From contig CAVZNR010000030.1 in the NCBI GenBank assembly GCA_963776675.1, forward strand, positions 1-64,000: a DNA stretch of 64,000 bases, written 5' to 3'. Each line of letters begins with the position of its first letter. Position 1 is the first letter of the stretch. Source of the DNA: Hyphomicrobium_A sp963776675 (GTDB taxonomy: Bacteria; Pseudomonadota; Alphaproteobacteria; Rhizobiales; Hyphomicrobiaceae). This document shows, piece after piece, positions 8,702 through 16,376 of this stretch. The translations under genes and the position numbers were made by a program. The notes below the pieces were generated by a model that saw nothing but the letters and a program-made list of their open reading frames with translations, made no database searches and was not told where the DNA came from.

Positions 8702-9013
8702 TCACGCCGCCGGATCCAGCGTCGGAATCTTACTGACGTCGATCTCGCGGGCGGCGTGCCAGGTATCGTAGGCAGCCTGCATGCGCACCCACAGGTCCGG
8801 GCCGTTGCCGAACAGCTTGCCGAAGCGCACGGCGACGGCCGGCGAGACAGGCTTCTTCTCGTTCAGGATGTCGTTCAGATGCTGGCGCGATATACCGGCA
8901 AGGCTGGCAATCTCCACCTTGGTGCGCCCCACGGCCGGCAGCACATCCTCGCGCAGCAGCGCGCCCGGGTGCGTCGGCGGGCGCTTGGGGTTGCGCGTGG
9001 CGGAATAAGACAT
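8702..9013 (-). CDS. higA: Antitoxin HigA (HTH)
   Basis: The antitoxin and repressor of a HigBA type II module. The ATG at 9011-9013 gives a 103-residue protein beginning MSYSATRNPKRPPTHPGALL, the standard VapI/HigA opening. A longer frame upstream overlaps higB and is not family-like. The helix-turn-helix covers about residues 30-60 (VEIASLAGISRQHLNDILNEKK). The PVSPAVAVRFGKLFG segment follows. It lies 25 bases downstream of higB, the inverted toxin-first order typical of hig loci. It should bind the two operators upstream of higB. The pair is enclosed by the tRNA-Thr repeats. Confidence 0.92.
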   Translation of the reverse strand: MSYSATRNPKRPPTHPGALLREDVLPAVGRTKVEIASLAGISRQHLNDILNEKKPVSPAVAVRFGKLFGNGPDLWVRMQAAYDTWHAAREIDVSKIPTLDPAA

Positions 9014-9038
9014 TTCGGTCGCTCCTTGCGTTTCGACG

Positions 9039-9311
9039 CTAGTGGTACTGTTCCAAATCGACGTTGATCGCATCCCCTCCTTCGAACTCGAAGGTAATGC
9101 ACCACGGGCCGTTGACGTGCACGGAGTAGCGCTTCGGCACGCCTTGCAGCCCGTGGAAGTCGAAGCCGGGGACATTCATATCCTCCGGCCGCGTTGCTAC
9201 ATCGAGCGCGTCCAGACGTTGCAGGATGCGCTTGTGCAGACGGGCGTCGATCTTGGATCGACCCCCAGCCCACAGTTCCGCCAGTTGCTTGTTACGGAAC
9301 GAGTTGATCAT
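9039..9311 (-). CDS. higB: Toxin HigB (RelE superfamily mRNA interferase)
   Basis: A 90-residue ribosome-dependent mRNA interferase of the HigB branch of the RelE fold. Family features are MINSFRNKQLAELWAGGRS at the start, KRILQRLDALDVATRPEDM, the PGFDFHGLQG loop and a C-terminal strand pair ending ITFEFEGGDAINVDLEQYH, where the catalytic residues lie. Length is typical. It is the first gene of the module and its start lies 12 bases from two tandem palindromes, so HigA or the complex probably represses it. Confidence 0.93.
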   Translation of the reverse strand: MINSFRNKQLAELWAGGRSKIDARLHKRILQRLDALDVATRPEDMNVPGFDFHGLQGVPKRYSVHVNGPWCITFEFEGGDAINVDLEQYH

Positions 9312-9322
9312 CGGCGGATAAT

Positions 9323-9357
9323 GTAAGCTATTTGCTTACTGTAAGCAAGTGGCTTAC
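9323..9357 (-). promoter_or_regulatory. Two tandem 17-bp palindromic operators of higBA
   Basis: Two perfect inverted repeats of the form GTAAGC-N5-GCTTAC lie one base apart, at 9323-9339 and 9341-9357, just upstream of the higB start. Tandem identical palindromes at a toxin-antitoxin promoter are the expected binding sites for the HTH antitoxin. Confidence 0.75.
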
Positions 9358-9379
9358 ATTCCGACCCTAATGGCCTAGA

Positions 9380-9424
9380 TTGTAATCAAGGGGTCGGGGG
9401 TTCAAATCCCTCAGCCGGCACCAG
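9380..9424 (+). repeat. Right copy of 45-bp att-like direct repeat
   Basis: This is an incomplete tRNA-Thr. It matches 44 of 45 positions of 8618-8662 (anticodon loop to CCA) but has no 5' half, so it is not a functional tRNA. With the copy in tRNA-Thr it bounds a 762-bp unit that carries only higBA. Confidence 0.8.
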
Positions 9425-9593
9425 CAAATCCAATAGGCTTAGATGGGTTGGCTGGCGCCCCCGCAGGTCTGCTCTTGCGCGTGATCACAAAGTGCCGCGC
9501 TTCGTGGTTGCCGCCCTCGCCAGCCGAGCACGCTTCCCTTCGGCTCCGCGTCCGGACGCGGATCTCTACGTTGCCTACTGATGCGGCTCGCAC

Positions 9594-10268
9594 CTAAGGG
9601 GCGTCGCCAAGTTCTTTCACGACACAGTCTATTAGCTCGAGCATGTCGTTGGTCGACAGCTGGGCACCGCGTTCAGCCGCCTCGCGACGGAACTCTGGGG
9701 TATCCGATCCAGCAAAAATGTAGAACGGAACGGTGCTGCCGCTGTCACGTACCGCCTCCAGCAGCCCATACCCGGCGCGCATGTCGGCGCCGCGGCCCAT
9801 GTCCGAGATCAAGAGGTCGAACTTGCGACGCTGCATCAGCGCCAATGCCGCCTCGGTGCTGCGAGCCTGCTCTATGTTCAGACCGAACTTCCGGAGCGCC
9901 CTCACGGCGAGCTCATTATTGGCCGGGTTGTCGTCGACCCAGAGAATGGACTTGCCGGTGAGGTTATTCAGTGCTTCGGGCGTGAAAACCTCATCGATGG
10001 TGGCGCGGATGCGGGGAACGTCGACTTTTTCTCCTGAGGCCGGCTGCCAAGCACGGCTAGCCGTGGCGGTGGCGACGATCGCCTCCTCCTTCAACATCCG
10101 AAAACTGAAGGGCCCAACCGCAAGGCTTTCGATGCGCCTCCTTCGAAGGGCAACGACCAGCAACATAAGAGCCAGCAACCACGCAATCAGGTTCACGACC
10201 GTACTAATCGCTTGCGCCACCTCGAAATATGGTTTGTGCATTTGTACGAACGCGAAAATGTGGTCCAC
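9594..10268 (-). CDS. Membrane-anchored receiver-domain protein
   Basis: A 224-residue protein with one transmembrane helix (about residues 20-41), a linker, and a response-regulator receiver domain from about residue 105. The acidic pair D112-D113 (ILWVDDNPANNELA) and phosphoacceptor D156 (DLLISDMGRG) are present. The SDMGRG motif is typical of a variant receiver group. In place of the usual Thr/Lys region it ends PFYIFAGSDTPEFRREAAERG. No output domain or cognate kinase is visible. It lies between two toxin-antitoxin modules on the same strand. The domain call is firm; the role is unknown. Confidence 0.75.
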   Translation of the reverse strand: MDHIFAFVQMHKPYFEVAQAISTVVNLIAWLLALMLLVVALRRRRIESLAVGPFSFRMLKEEAIVATATASRAWQPASGEKVDVPRIRATIDEVFTPEALNNLTGKSILWVDDNPANNELAVRALRKFGLNIEQARSTEAALALMQRRKFDLLISDMGRGADMRAGYGLLEAVRDSGSTVPFYIFAGSDTPEFRREAAERGAQLSTNDMLELIDCVVKELGDAP

Positions 10269-10353
10269 GAGTGTCTCACCGTAAAATAATAGTCGGCTTG
10301 CACGACGATGTTATCGACTTCGGAGCGGACGGTCTAACAGGGAACGATACTCG

Positions 10354-10674
10354 CTACGCGGTGACCGCGCGCGTCCTGAGACGCACACCTTCGTTTTTCT
10401 GAAGGTGATTGACGATCTCGAACAGGTTGTTCGCCTGCGGATTTCCGGCCGCTCCAAGCATCCGCATGAGGCTTTTCGCAGGCTTGCGCGTTGCCTTGCT
10501 CAATGCTTCGAAGCCAATCGTCGCGTTGATGTAATCGCGCAGCATCGCTTTGCCGGTCTCGACATCGTCGGCAAGCAGACAGTCGATAGCCTCTATGAGG
10601 AGCGCCTTGCGGAAGGCCGCATCCTGCTTTGCGCGGGCGACGACAGTGGCCTTAAATTCCTTTGTTAGAGCCAT
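10354..10674 (-). CDS. Addiction-module antitoxin (HTH, HigA2-like)
   Basis: The antidote of a second type II module. The product is 106 residues from the ATG at 10672-10674 (MALTKEFKATVVARAKQ); another ATG lies three codons upstream. The family pattern is an N-terminal helical part with FRKALLIEAIDCLLADDVETGKAMLRDYIN. A helix-turn-helix (about 60-90, FEALSKATRKPAKSLMRMLG) and NPQANNLFEIVNHLQKNEGV follow. It overlaps the end of the toxin gene by ten bases, so the two are translationally coupled, toxin first. It should repress the promoter that carries the 16-bp palindrome. Confidence 0.85.
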   Translation of the reverse strand: MALTKEFKATVVARAKQDAAFRKALLIEAIDCLLADDVETGKAMLRDYINATIGFEALSKATRKPAKSLMRMLGAAGNPQANNLFEIVNHLQKNEGVRLRTRAVTA

Positions 10675-11018
10675 ATTTCGCATAATCCCTGCTTCTGTTG
10701 CCGTTTGCGCAGCTTGTAGGCCCGCCAGCTGTCCTTGGCGGTGGAGATGTCGCTCTGCTGACCGCGTTTGGTGCCGCCGCCCAAAAGCAAGATCAGCACA
10801 TCACCGTCTCGCCCGAAGTACACGCGATAGCCGGGTCCATAGTCGATGGTCCGCTCCAGGACCCCCTCGCCTACGCCTCTCACATTCGAATTGTTGCCTT
10901 CGCCAAGCCGGGTAACCGCCGTCGTCACCTTCGCGGCGGCCTGCGCGGGCAGCCCATCGAACCACTTTTCGAATGGGGAGCTGCCCTTCTCATCGACATA
11001 CTGCTCAAGCCTGGGCAC
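10665..11018 (-). CDS. RelE/ParE-family toxin (phage Gp49-like)
   Basis: The toxin of the second module. I prefer the GTG at 11016-11018, giving about 117 residues opening with PRLEQYVDEKGSSPFEKWFD, which is where the family similarity begins. The longer frame (ATG at 11052-11054) would translate through a perfect 16-bp palindrome that looks like the operator. Family stretches are SSPFEKWFDGLPAQAAAKV, VLERTIDYGPGYRVYFGRDG and ILLLGGGTKRGQQSDI. Neither start has a strong ribosome-binding site. It overlaps the antitoxin gene downstream. Confidence 0.83.
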   Translation of the reverse strand: MPRLEQYVDEKGSSPFEKWFDGLPAQAAAKVTTAVTRLGEGNNSNVRGVGEGVLERTIDYGPGYRVYFGRDGDVLILLLGGGTKRGQQSDISTAKDSWRAYKLRKRQQKQGLCEIWL

Positions 11019-11028
11019 GGGACAATAG

Positions 11029-11044
11029 GTAACACTAGTGTTAC
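11029..11044 (-). promoter_or_regulatory. 16-bp palindrome, candidate operator of second toxin-antitoxin module
   Basis: GTAACACTAGTGTTAC is a perfect palindrome lying 11 bases upstream of the preferred toxin start. It resembles an autoregulatory operator and argues against the longer annotated start of the toxin. Confidence 0.55.
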
Positions 11045-11146
11045 TATATGTCAAGCCTGCCGGTGGCCTGTGTGGACACGACTTGCATCGCCCGACACTT
11101 CAGGGATGACGTATTCGATGCCAGAGCGCGTGCCGCTTACGCATCC

Positions 11147-11794
11147 TCACCGCTCCATGCGCACATGCCCGATCACGGCCTTGAGATTGTTCCACGCTTC
11201 GGAGAACGTCCCGCCCTCGCTGGAGGCCACGACCTGCTTCGACGTCATGGTGATGGTCCAGCACCCCGGCGTCACGTTCAGCGTGACCTGAAAGTCCTTG
11301 CCGCCCTCGCGCATCATCTCCTGCGACAGGATCTGCTCGGCCTGCTGCAGCTCGTCTTGCTTTTTGTCCTTGCGCAGCTGCTTGGCGCGCTGGCGCCGCT
11401 TGCGGCTGCACCAGGCTTCCCAGGCCGCTTGCGGAACACCGTCGGGCGCGGGCAGATACGGGCTGCGGTCGAGCCGGTCCAGCGCGGCGAACAGATGCCC
11501 ATGCTCGAGGTCGGCAGCGGAAATGCCGTAGCGGTCTCTGAGCTCGATCACCTTGGCGAGCGCCGCCCTGGCTTCACCGGGCGTGCAGCCGCGGGCGACG
11601 GTCTTTTGCGTGAGCGCCTCGACCTTCTCGACCACGCGCTGCGGCGGATGCGCGGCGTCGGCCGCAGGGTTGCAGTCCGGGCACGGCATGCGGTCGCCGC
11701 ATTGGCAGCCGCCTTCCATCTTCATCGACCAGGGGCGATCGGGATGCGCCTCGCACACCCACCCGACATCCTGGCAACTGACGCAGTCCGGCAC
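11147..11794 (-). CDS. Hypothetical protein with zinc-ribbon-like N terminus and DUF2786-like segment
   Basis: A 215-residue protein of unknown role. It starts with GTG at 11792-11794, preceded by AGGGGAG. The N terminus has cysteine pairs (PDCVSCQDVGWVCEAH, then GGCQCGDRMPCPDC) that look like a zinc-binding knuckle. A middle segment, TPGEARAALAKVIELRDRYGI, resembles the DUF2786 motif seen in phage and plasmid proteins. A Lys/Arg/Gln-rich helix (about 130-160) follows. Context, next to a tRNA-linked accessory block, suggests a mobile origin. Function is not known. Confidence 0.65.
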   Translation of the reverse strand: MPDCVSCQDVGWVCEAHPDRPWSMKMEGGCQCGDRMPCPDCNPAADAAHPPQRVVEKVEALTQKTVARGCTPGEARAALAKVIELRDRYGISAADLEHGHLFAALDRLDRSPYLPAPDGVPQAAWEAWCSRKRRQRAKQLRKDKKQDELQQAEQILSQEMMREGGKDFQVTLNVTPGCWTITMTSKQVVASSEGGTFSEAWNNLKAVIGHVRMER

Positions 11795-12050
11795 CTGGCG
11801 GCTCCCCTCGTGCCCGCTCCGATCGCATCATGACAGAAGATGAACGCCGGTGTGAGCCCCGTGGGGCAGTTGGACGCCGCCGCCCCGGCTGTCCTCACAA
11901 TGCGCCTAAGGTCCGGATTGCCCAACGTTCCCGTCCCCGCTTACCATTTTGATCCGGGCACGTTATGCTCATTCCCGGTAGACTGGCTTCGTGCCGTGCA
12001 CCCCGCGCCATTTTCGGCGCGCGTATTGCGATGTTGGTTGGATTTTTCAG

Positions 12051-12266
12051 ATGAAGAGTTCCGCGCACGTCATTTGCGATGTTCTCGGCGAGGGCGACTA
12101 CGCCTATTTCACCGTGACCTATGGGAGCGGCAAACAGGCATCGGTCGAAATCATCGGCCTGCCCAGAGGCCTCAGCGAAGCGGACGCAGAAGCGGAGACG
12201 GTTTTGCTCGAGCTGATCGAGGCGCTGGAGGCGTGGCGCGCGAGCAATGGGAAGGCTTATCTCTGA
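12051..12266 (+). CDS. Small hypothetical protein
   Basis: A 71-residue protein with no recognised family. I choose the ATG at 12051 (MKSSAHVICDVLGEGDYAY), since the twenty codons upstream in the same frame look random. The sequence has two strands followed by a long acidic amphipathic helix (LSEADAEAETVLLELIEALE), so a small folded protein is plausible. It is not in an operon, and the 840 bases beyond it seem empty. Confidence 0.5.
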   Translation: MKSSAHVICDVLGEGDYAYFTVTYGSGKQASVEIIGLPRGLSEADAEAETVLLELIEALEAWRASNGKAYL

Positions 12267-13108
12267 GCAACGGCGCCATGGCGGCGCGTCGCCTCGCGGC
12301 GTCCGGGTCTCGAGACAAAAAGAGAGCGCCGTATCGGAGGGGAAGATGGCCGCTTCCGATCGAGCCCTAGGGTGGCTCGCCCTGCCGGCGTTCGGCAGAA
12401 TTGGGTCCTCGTGCGCGCCTCAGCAATAAATTGGAGCAAGACGCTCGCAAAATAATGGGCGCCCCAACTCAATGCACGCACGGGGCACACTGAGCATTGC
12501 GCCAACCGCCGGAGCCGTCCACTCCACAAAAAGCGGTATGGGGCGAGCGGGCGGCGTCGGGCTTATGCGCGCCCGTCAGGCGCGGGCGCCGGAGCGCCGG
12601 CGCAGCCAGCCCATCAGGCCCAGCCCGTCCGCATGCGGCATACCGGAAATAGTCTTTGACTATCCGCGGCTTTCTCGAAATCGCTTTGGTCACCTGCGTG
12701 AATTTCAATAAAATCTGCAGCAAAAGTCAGTCCGCATGCCGCTCGGCCGGGCGGCGCCGTGCCGTCCGCGGGCCCCTGGCGAGGTGGGCATGAGCACTGG
12801 CCATATGCACATCTCCGCGCCCGCTCCTCTGACCCGCTCTCCGCTCGCTGCCGTTCCGTCGCGCCCGCTGCCACAAGCGCGGCGCGTCAGGCTCGCAATG
12901 TCAAAGGCTTAGCATCGCGCGGGATGATCCAGCCGTCGCGGCGCGCGCGATCGCGAGCGACGCGCAGCGCAGTCCGCGACTCGCGGTAGGCTGTCATCCA
13001 TCGCATCGCGCTATGCTCAGTTCGACCGTATGCTCCATTTTCGGCGCATTTCGGTTGTCCTATAGCGTTTTGCGTTGCGGACAAGTCATTGCGGGTCAAG
13101 GGGTCGAC
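12267..13108. other. Region without a convincing gene (842 bases)
   Basis: Several short frames overlap here on both strands, but none has family resemblance or a good ribosome-binding site. On the minus strand, 12576-12659 encodes a short frame ending DGLGLMGWLRRRSGARA before a stop. This resembles the C-terminal anchor of PEP-CTERM-type surface proteins, but there is a stop just upstream. Confidence 0.5.
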
Positions 13109-14569
13109 GTGAAGAGTGCAGCCAAGGCCATCGCCGGACGTGCCTCGCCGGGCATGCGCTACCGGGACGTCGATAAGGCCATCGAATTCCTGTGCCGCGC
13201 CTTCGGGTTCGAGCTGCGCTCCGCCGAGAAGGACGCCGACGGCCGGACCACCTACGCGGAACTGTCGTTCGGCAGCACGATCATCATGATCGCGGCGGCG
13301 AGCGGCTTCGACATGGACCGCTTCATGGCGCAGCCCGGCGACATCGGCGGCGCCGAGACGCAGTGCTGCTACTACGTCGTCGACGACATCGACGCGCAAT
13401 ACGCCCGCGCCTGCAAGGCCGGCTGCGACATGGTCATCGACATGCAGACCCGCCCCAACGGGGCGCGCGCCTTCACCTGCCGCGACATCGAAGGCCATCT
13501 GTGGTGCTTCGGGACGTATGATCCGTGGGCGAGCCTGTCGATCCGGCCCGATCATACGACCGAGGCCGCCGCCCATCCGGGCGCCGTAACGCCAGCACTG
13601 GCGGCCACGGCTGAGCGCCCTGCGCCCAAATTCCCGGCCCGCCTCGCCGCCGCCCTGTCGATGGCGGCAATCGTGTCGGGCGTGGGCGCGGCCTGGATCT
13701 ACGGCGAATCCTGGCAAACCTCGCGCGAAGCGGGCGCCGCACCGATCGGCGTGAGCGGTCCGGAACGCGTGATCAGCCTGGAGCTGAGCAAGGAGACCTT
13801 CCAGAGCGCGATCAAGACGGCGCGCCAGCGTCTCGCCGTGGAGCGGCGCATCCGACGCACGGCCGAGCGCGCATCCAAGGCGGCGCAGGCGGAGGCGGCG
13901 CAAGAGCGAAGCCAGCGGATCGCGGCGGAGCAAACGGCCAAGACGCTCGCAGCCCAGCTGGCGGCGGCGCAACACGCCGCCGACGAGGCGCAAAAGGCCG
14001 CGAGCACGGCGCAGGAAAAGCTCACTCAGGAACGCGACGAGCAGCGCGACACGCTGCTCGACAAGGCCGAGGAGCGCGCGCACCTCGCCCGCGAGCTCGA
14101 GGACGCCCAGCGCACCGCCCAACAGACGCGTGCCGAGTTGGAGCGTGCCAAGGTCGCGCAGGCGGCAGCCGAGAAAGAGGCAACCGAAACGCGCGCGCGC
14201 CTCACCTTTGTCAGCACCAACGCCAAGGAAAGCTCGCAACAGGCGATCGCGGATCTGCGCAAGCAGATGGAAGAAGAAAAGTCCGCACGCGAGGTGGCCG
14301 AGCGCGAGGTCAAGGATGCGCGCGACGAGCTCGAGCGCGAGCGCGAGTTGAAAAACGACGCATGGCGCACCGTCGAGCAGCTGAAGCGCCGGCTGGCGGC
14401 TGCCGGCGTGCCGACATCCAGCCCGCAGCGGAAGAGGGCCGTGGCCCGCAAGCGCGCCAAGGCCGCGCCCCAGGCGCAGTCGGCGAGCGCCGCGCCGGCA
14501 CCAGCAAAGAACAAGGGCTGGAGCCTCTATAGCGGCCCCGTGTTCGTCAAAGAAGGTGGCCAGCCCTGA
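13109..14569 (+). CDS. VOC/glyoxalase-fold domain fused to a membrane helix and long coiled coil
   Basis: A 486-residue protein with unusual architecture. The GTG at 13109 has AAGGGG five bases upstream and is preferred over a start 32 codons earlier. Residues 16-138 form a vicinal-oxygen-chelate (bleomycin resistance/YdhR-like) domain: MRYRDVDKAIEFLCRAFGFE, YVVDDIDAQYARACKAG, CRDIEGHLWCFGTYDPW. A transmembrane helix follows at about 178-198. An Ala/Glu/Lys/Arg-rich coiled coil then runs from about 235 to 440, and a basic Pro/Ala tail ends the protein. The VOC module may bind a metal or small ligand; no function is established. A large opposite-strand frame here is a shadow. Confidence 0.8.
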   Translation: MKSAAKAIAGRASPGMRYRDVDKAIEFLCRAFGFELRSAEKDADGRTTYAELSFGSTIIMIAAASGFDMDRFMAQPGDIGGAETQCCYYVVDDIDAQYARACKAGCDMVIDMQTRPNGARAFTCRDIEGHLWCFGTYDPWASLSIRPDHTTEAAAHPGAVTPALAATAERPAPKFPARLAAALSMAAIVSGVGAAWIYGESWQTSREAGAAPIGVSGPERVISLELSKETFQSAIKTARQRLAVERRIRRTAERASKAAQAEAAQERSQRIAAEQTAKTLAAQLAAAQHAADEAQKAASTAQEKLTQERDEQRDTLLDKAEERAHLARELEDAQRTAQQTRAELERAKVAQAAAEKEATETRARLTFVSTNAKESSQQAIADLRKQMEEEKSAREVAEREVKDARDELERERELKNDAWRTVEQLKRRLAAAGVPTSSPQRKRAVARKRAKAAPQAQSASAAPAPAKNKGWSLYSGPVFVKEGGQP

Positions 14570-14594
14570 TGCTACCGGCAACCGCCGGCTGTGC

Positions 14595-15500
14595 TCAGCT
14601 CTGCCCCTCGTTGTTTGCGCGCGCCCGCGCCGCGATCTGCGCGTCAAGCTCGGCGCCGATCAGCACCACGATGGTCGTCACCCACATCCACATCATGAGA
14701 CCGACGACGGCGCCCAGCGAGCCGTAGATGGCGTTGTAGTTGGCGACGTTCGACAGGTACCAGGAGAGCAGCGCCGAGGTTCCGATCCAGCCCGCCGCCG
14801 CCGCCACCGCGCCGACGCTCAACCACGACCAGTGCGGCTGCTTGCGCGATGGGCCGTAGCGGTAGAGCACGGCGAGCCCGGCAAGCATCAACGCCAGCAA
14901 CAGCGGCCAGCGCAGATACTCCAGACCTCCAAGCGACTCGACGCCGAAGGCGGCGAGCAGCAGCGGCAACACCACCACGCCGGTCAGCGCCAGCATGAGC
15001 GCCGCCATCGTGCCCAGCGTCAGCACCATCGACACGACATTGAATTTGAGAAAGCTGCGCGTCTCGGTCTGGTTGTAGACGACATTGAGCGCATCCATGA
15101 TCGCCTTGGTGCCGGTGTTGGCGCTCCAGATGGCAAACAGCAACGCCAGCAGCGACGTTAGTCCCAGCTGCGCCGCGCCGCTGTCGGCGGCGCGGTCGGC
15201 CTGAGTTTGAAAAATCGAGAAGGCGCCGCTCGGCAGCAGCTCCTGCACCAGCGACAGGTGCTCGGCGACCGTCGTCGGATCGGCGAACAGCCCATAGAGC
15301 GAGACGAATGCGGTGATCGCGGGAAAGATCGCCAGCAGCGCGTAGAACACCACGCCGCCAGCGATGGCGAGGAGCCGGTCCTCGTTGAACTGATGGAAGA
15401 TACCGGCGGCGATCGCCTTCCAGTCGGCAGCCGACATGCGCCAGGGTGCGACCGGTCCGGAGGCGGAATCCGCGCGTGCGCTCGAGGGGCTGGCGCTCAT
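14595..15500 (-). CDS. YihY/virulence factor BrkB family membrane protein
   Basis: A 301-residue inner-membrane protein of the YihY/BrkB family (once mislabelled ribonuclease BN). About six transmembrane helices are visible. Family motifs are LLAIAGGVVFYALLAIFPAI near residue 45, IWSANTGTKAIMDALNVVYN, and the terminal YGSLGAVVGLMMWMWVTTIV with LIGAELDAQI. The biochemical function is not settled, though transport or membrane-integrity roles have been suggested. It lies convergent to the VOC/coiled-coil gene, 25 bases apart. Confidence 0.92.
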   Translation of the reverse strand: MSASPSSARADSASGPVAPWRMSAADWKAIAAGIFHQFNEDRLLAIAGGVVFYALLAIFPAITAFVSLYGLFADPTTVAEHLSLVQELLPSGAFSIFQTQADRAADSGAAQLGLTSLLALLFAIWSANTGTKAIMDALNVVYNQTETRSFLKFNVVSMVLTLGTMAALMLALTGVVVLPLLLAAFGVESLGGLEYLRWPLLLALMLAGLAVLYRYGPSRKQPHWSWLSVGAVAAAAGWIGTSALLSWYLSNVANYNAIYGSLGAVVGLMMWMWVTTIVVLIGAELDAQIAARARANNEGQS

Positions 15501-15642
15501 GACGGCAAAAACGCGCGCCCGCGCCGAGCCGTTCCCTCAAAGCCTGGCCCGACCACACGCCCAAATCGCAAGCCTACCAAGGGGAACTCCTTTCCCGGCC
15601 GACCGTTAAGCGGCAAAAGCTCGCGTTAGCGGAGGAAAGCCG

Positions 15643-15942
15643 GTGCTAAAAAACGTGCTCGCGGCCGCAGAGGGTTTCGCCGCCCAGCTGTCCCATGCCG
15701 GCATTAAAGATCATGTCACCGTATCGCTCACGAGCGAGGACGGACAGCGGTTGCAATCTCTCATCCAGGACAAAGTGAGCATTGCCAAGCTGCCGGTCGA
15801 CCCGGCCACCAACGAGGTGCTGTGCGCGGCGACACTGGCCGACGTGACATTCACCTGGGTCGGCCCCGACACCGTGCCGGCGTCCTATCTCGAGCCCACG
15901 CCCTTGAGCTTGGGTCGTGCGGAGTGGCGCTCGCGATCTTGA
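15643..15942 (+). CDS. Small hypothetical protein
   Basis: A 99-residue protein with no recognised family. The start is GTG at 15643 with an excellent GGAGGAAA ribosome-binding sequence six bases upstream, which supports real translation. The sequence (LKNVLAAAEGFAAQLSHAG, LTSEDGQRLQSLIQDK, ATLADVTFTWVGPDTVPAS) looks like a compact alpha/beta fold without membrane segments or signal peptide. It stands alone after the divergent YihY gene. Confidence 0.6.
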   Translation: MLKNVLAAAEGFAAQLSHAGIKDHVTVSLTSEDGQRLQSLIQDKVSIAKLPVDPATNEVLCAATLADVTFTWVGPDTVPASYLEPTPLSLGRAEWRSRS

Positions 15943-16376
15943 TACCTTGCAGAAACTTTTTTGCCTGCCAGAAAAGTCGGAGCGCCAGCGGACGTCTCCG
16001 TGGCGTCCCCGGCGCTCCTGCCGTGCGCTTCGCACCCACCAGTTGCGAGACGCTGGCTCCGGCTCAATGCACTTGTGCCGATTTGGGTTCCCTCACCGCG
16101 CCCGACAAACAAAAGAGCCCGGCACGAGAGGCCGGGCTCCAAGGAATTCCGATTACACCGCCCGCCGCGGTGGCAAGCTTTACGACGTCCGGTGCAACAT
16201 GGCCCCCGGCATAGGAGCGGTTGGTGGCGAAAATCAGTCATTCACCGGGCTGCGAACGGCATTCTTTCACGACTCTGGTCAGAGCTATGCGCCTTGCCCA
16301 CCTCACCCTTGCTCACATCGCGCCGATGTGGCACTCGACGGGCACAACGTCGCCCGCGTAACGGCAGGAGCCTCTC
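15943..16376. other. Intergenic region (434 bases) with a minus-strand terminator
   Basis: No gene is supported here. The region holds a strong hairpin at 16115-16139 that would terminate minus-strand transcription, although no minus-strand gene is visible to its right before 17787. The adjoining minus-strand frame is short and lacks a start. Confidence 0.5.
16109..16139 (-). terminator. Intrinsic terminator on the minus strand
   Basis: The arms GAGCCCGGC and GCCGGGCTC (nine perfect pairs, seven-base loop) are followed on the minus strand by TTTTGTTTGT. This is a textbook rho-independent terminator. It has no obvious upstream gene on that strand, so it may end a small RNA or an antisense transcript. 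Confidence 0.65.

Noticed and set aside
12887..14647. 586-codon minus-strand open frame opposite the VOC/coiled-coil gene
   Set aside because: It is the mirror of a coiled-coil gene with strong codon bias. It is Arg/Leu/Gly-rich without domains, while the plus strand encodes a clear VOC domain.
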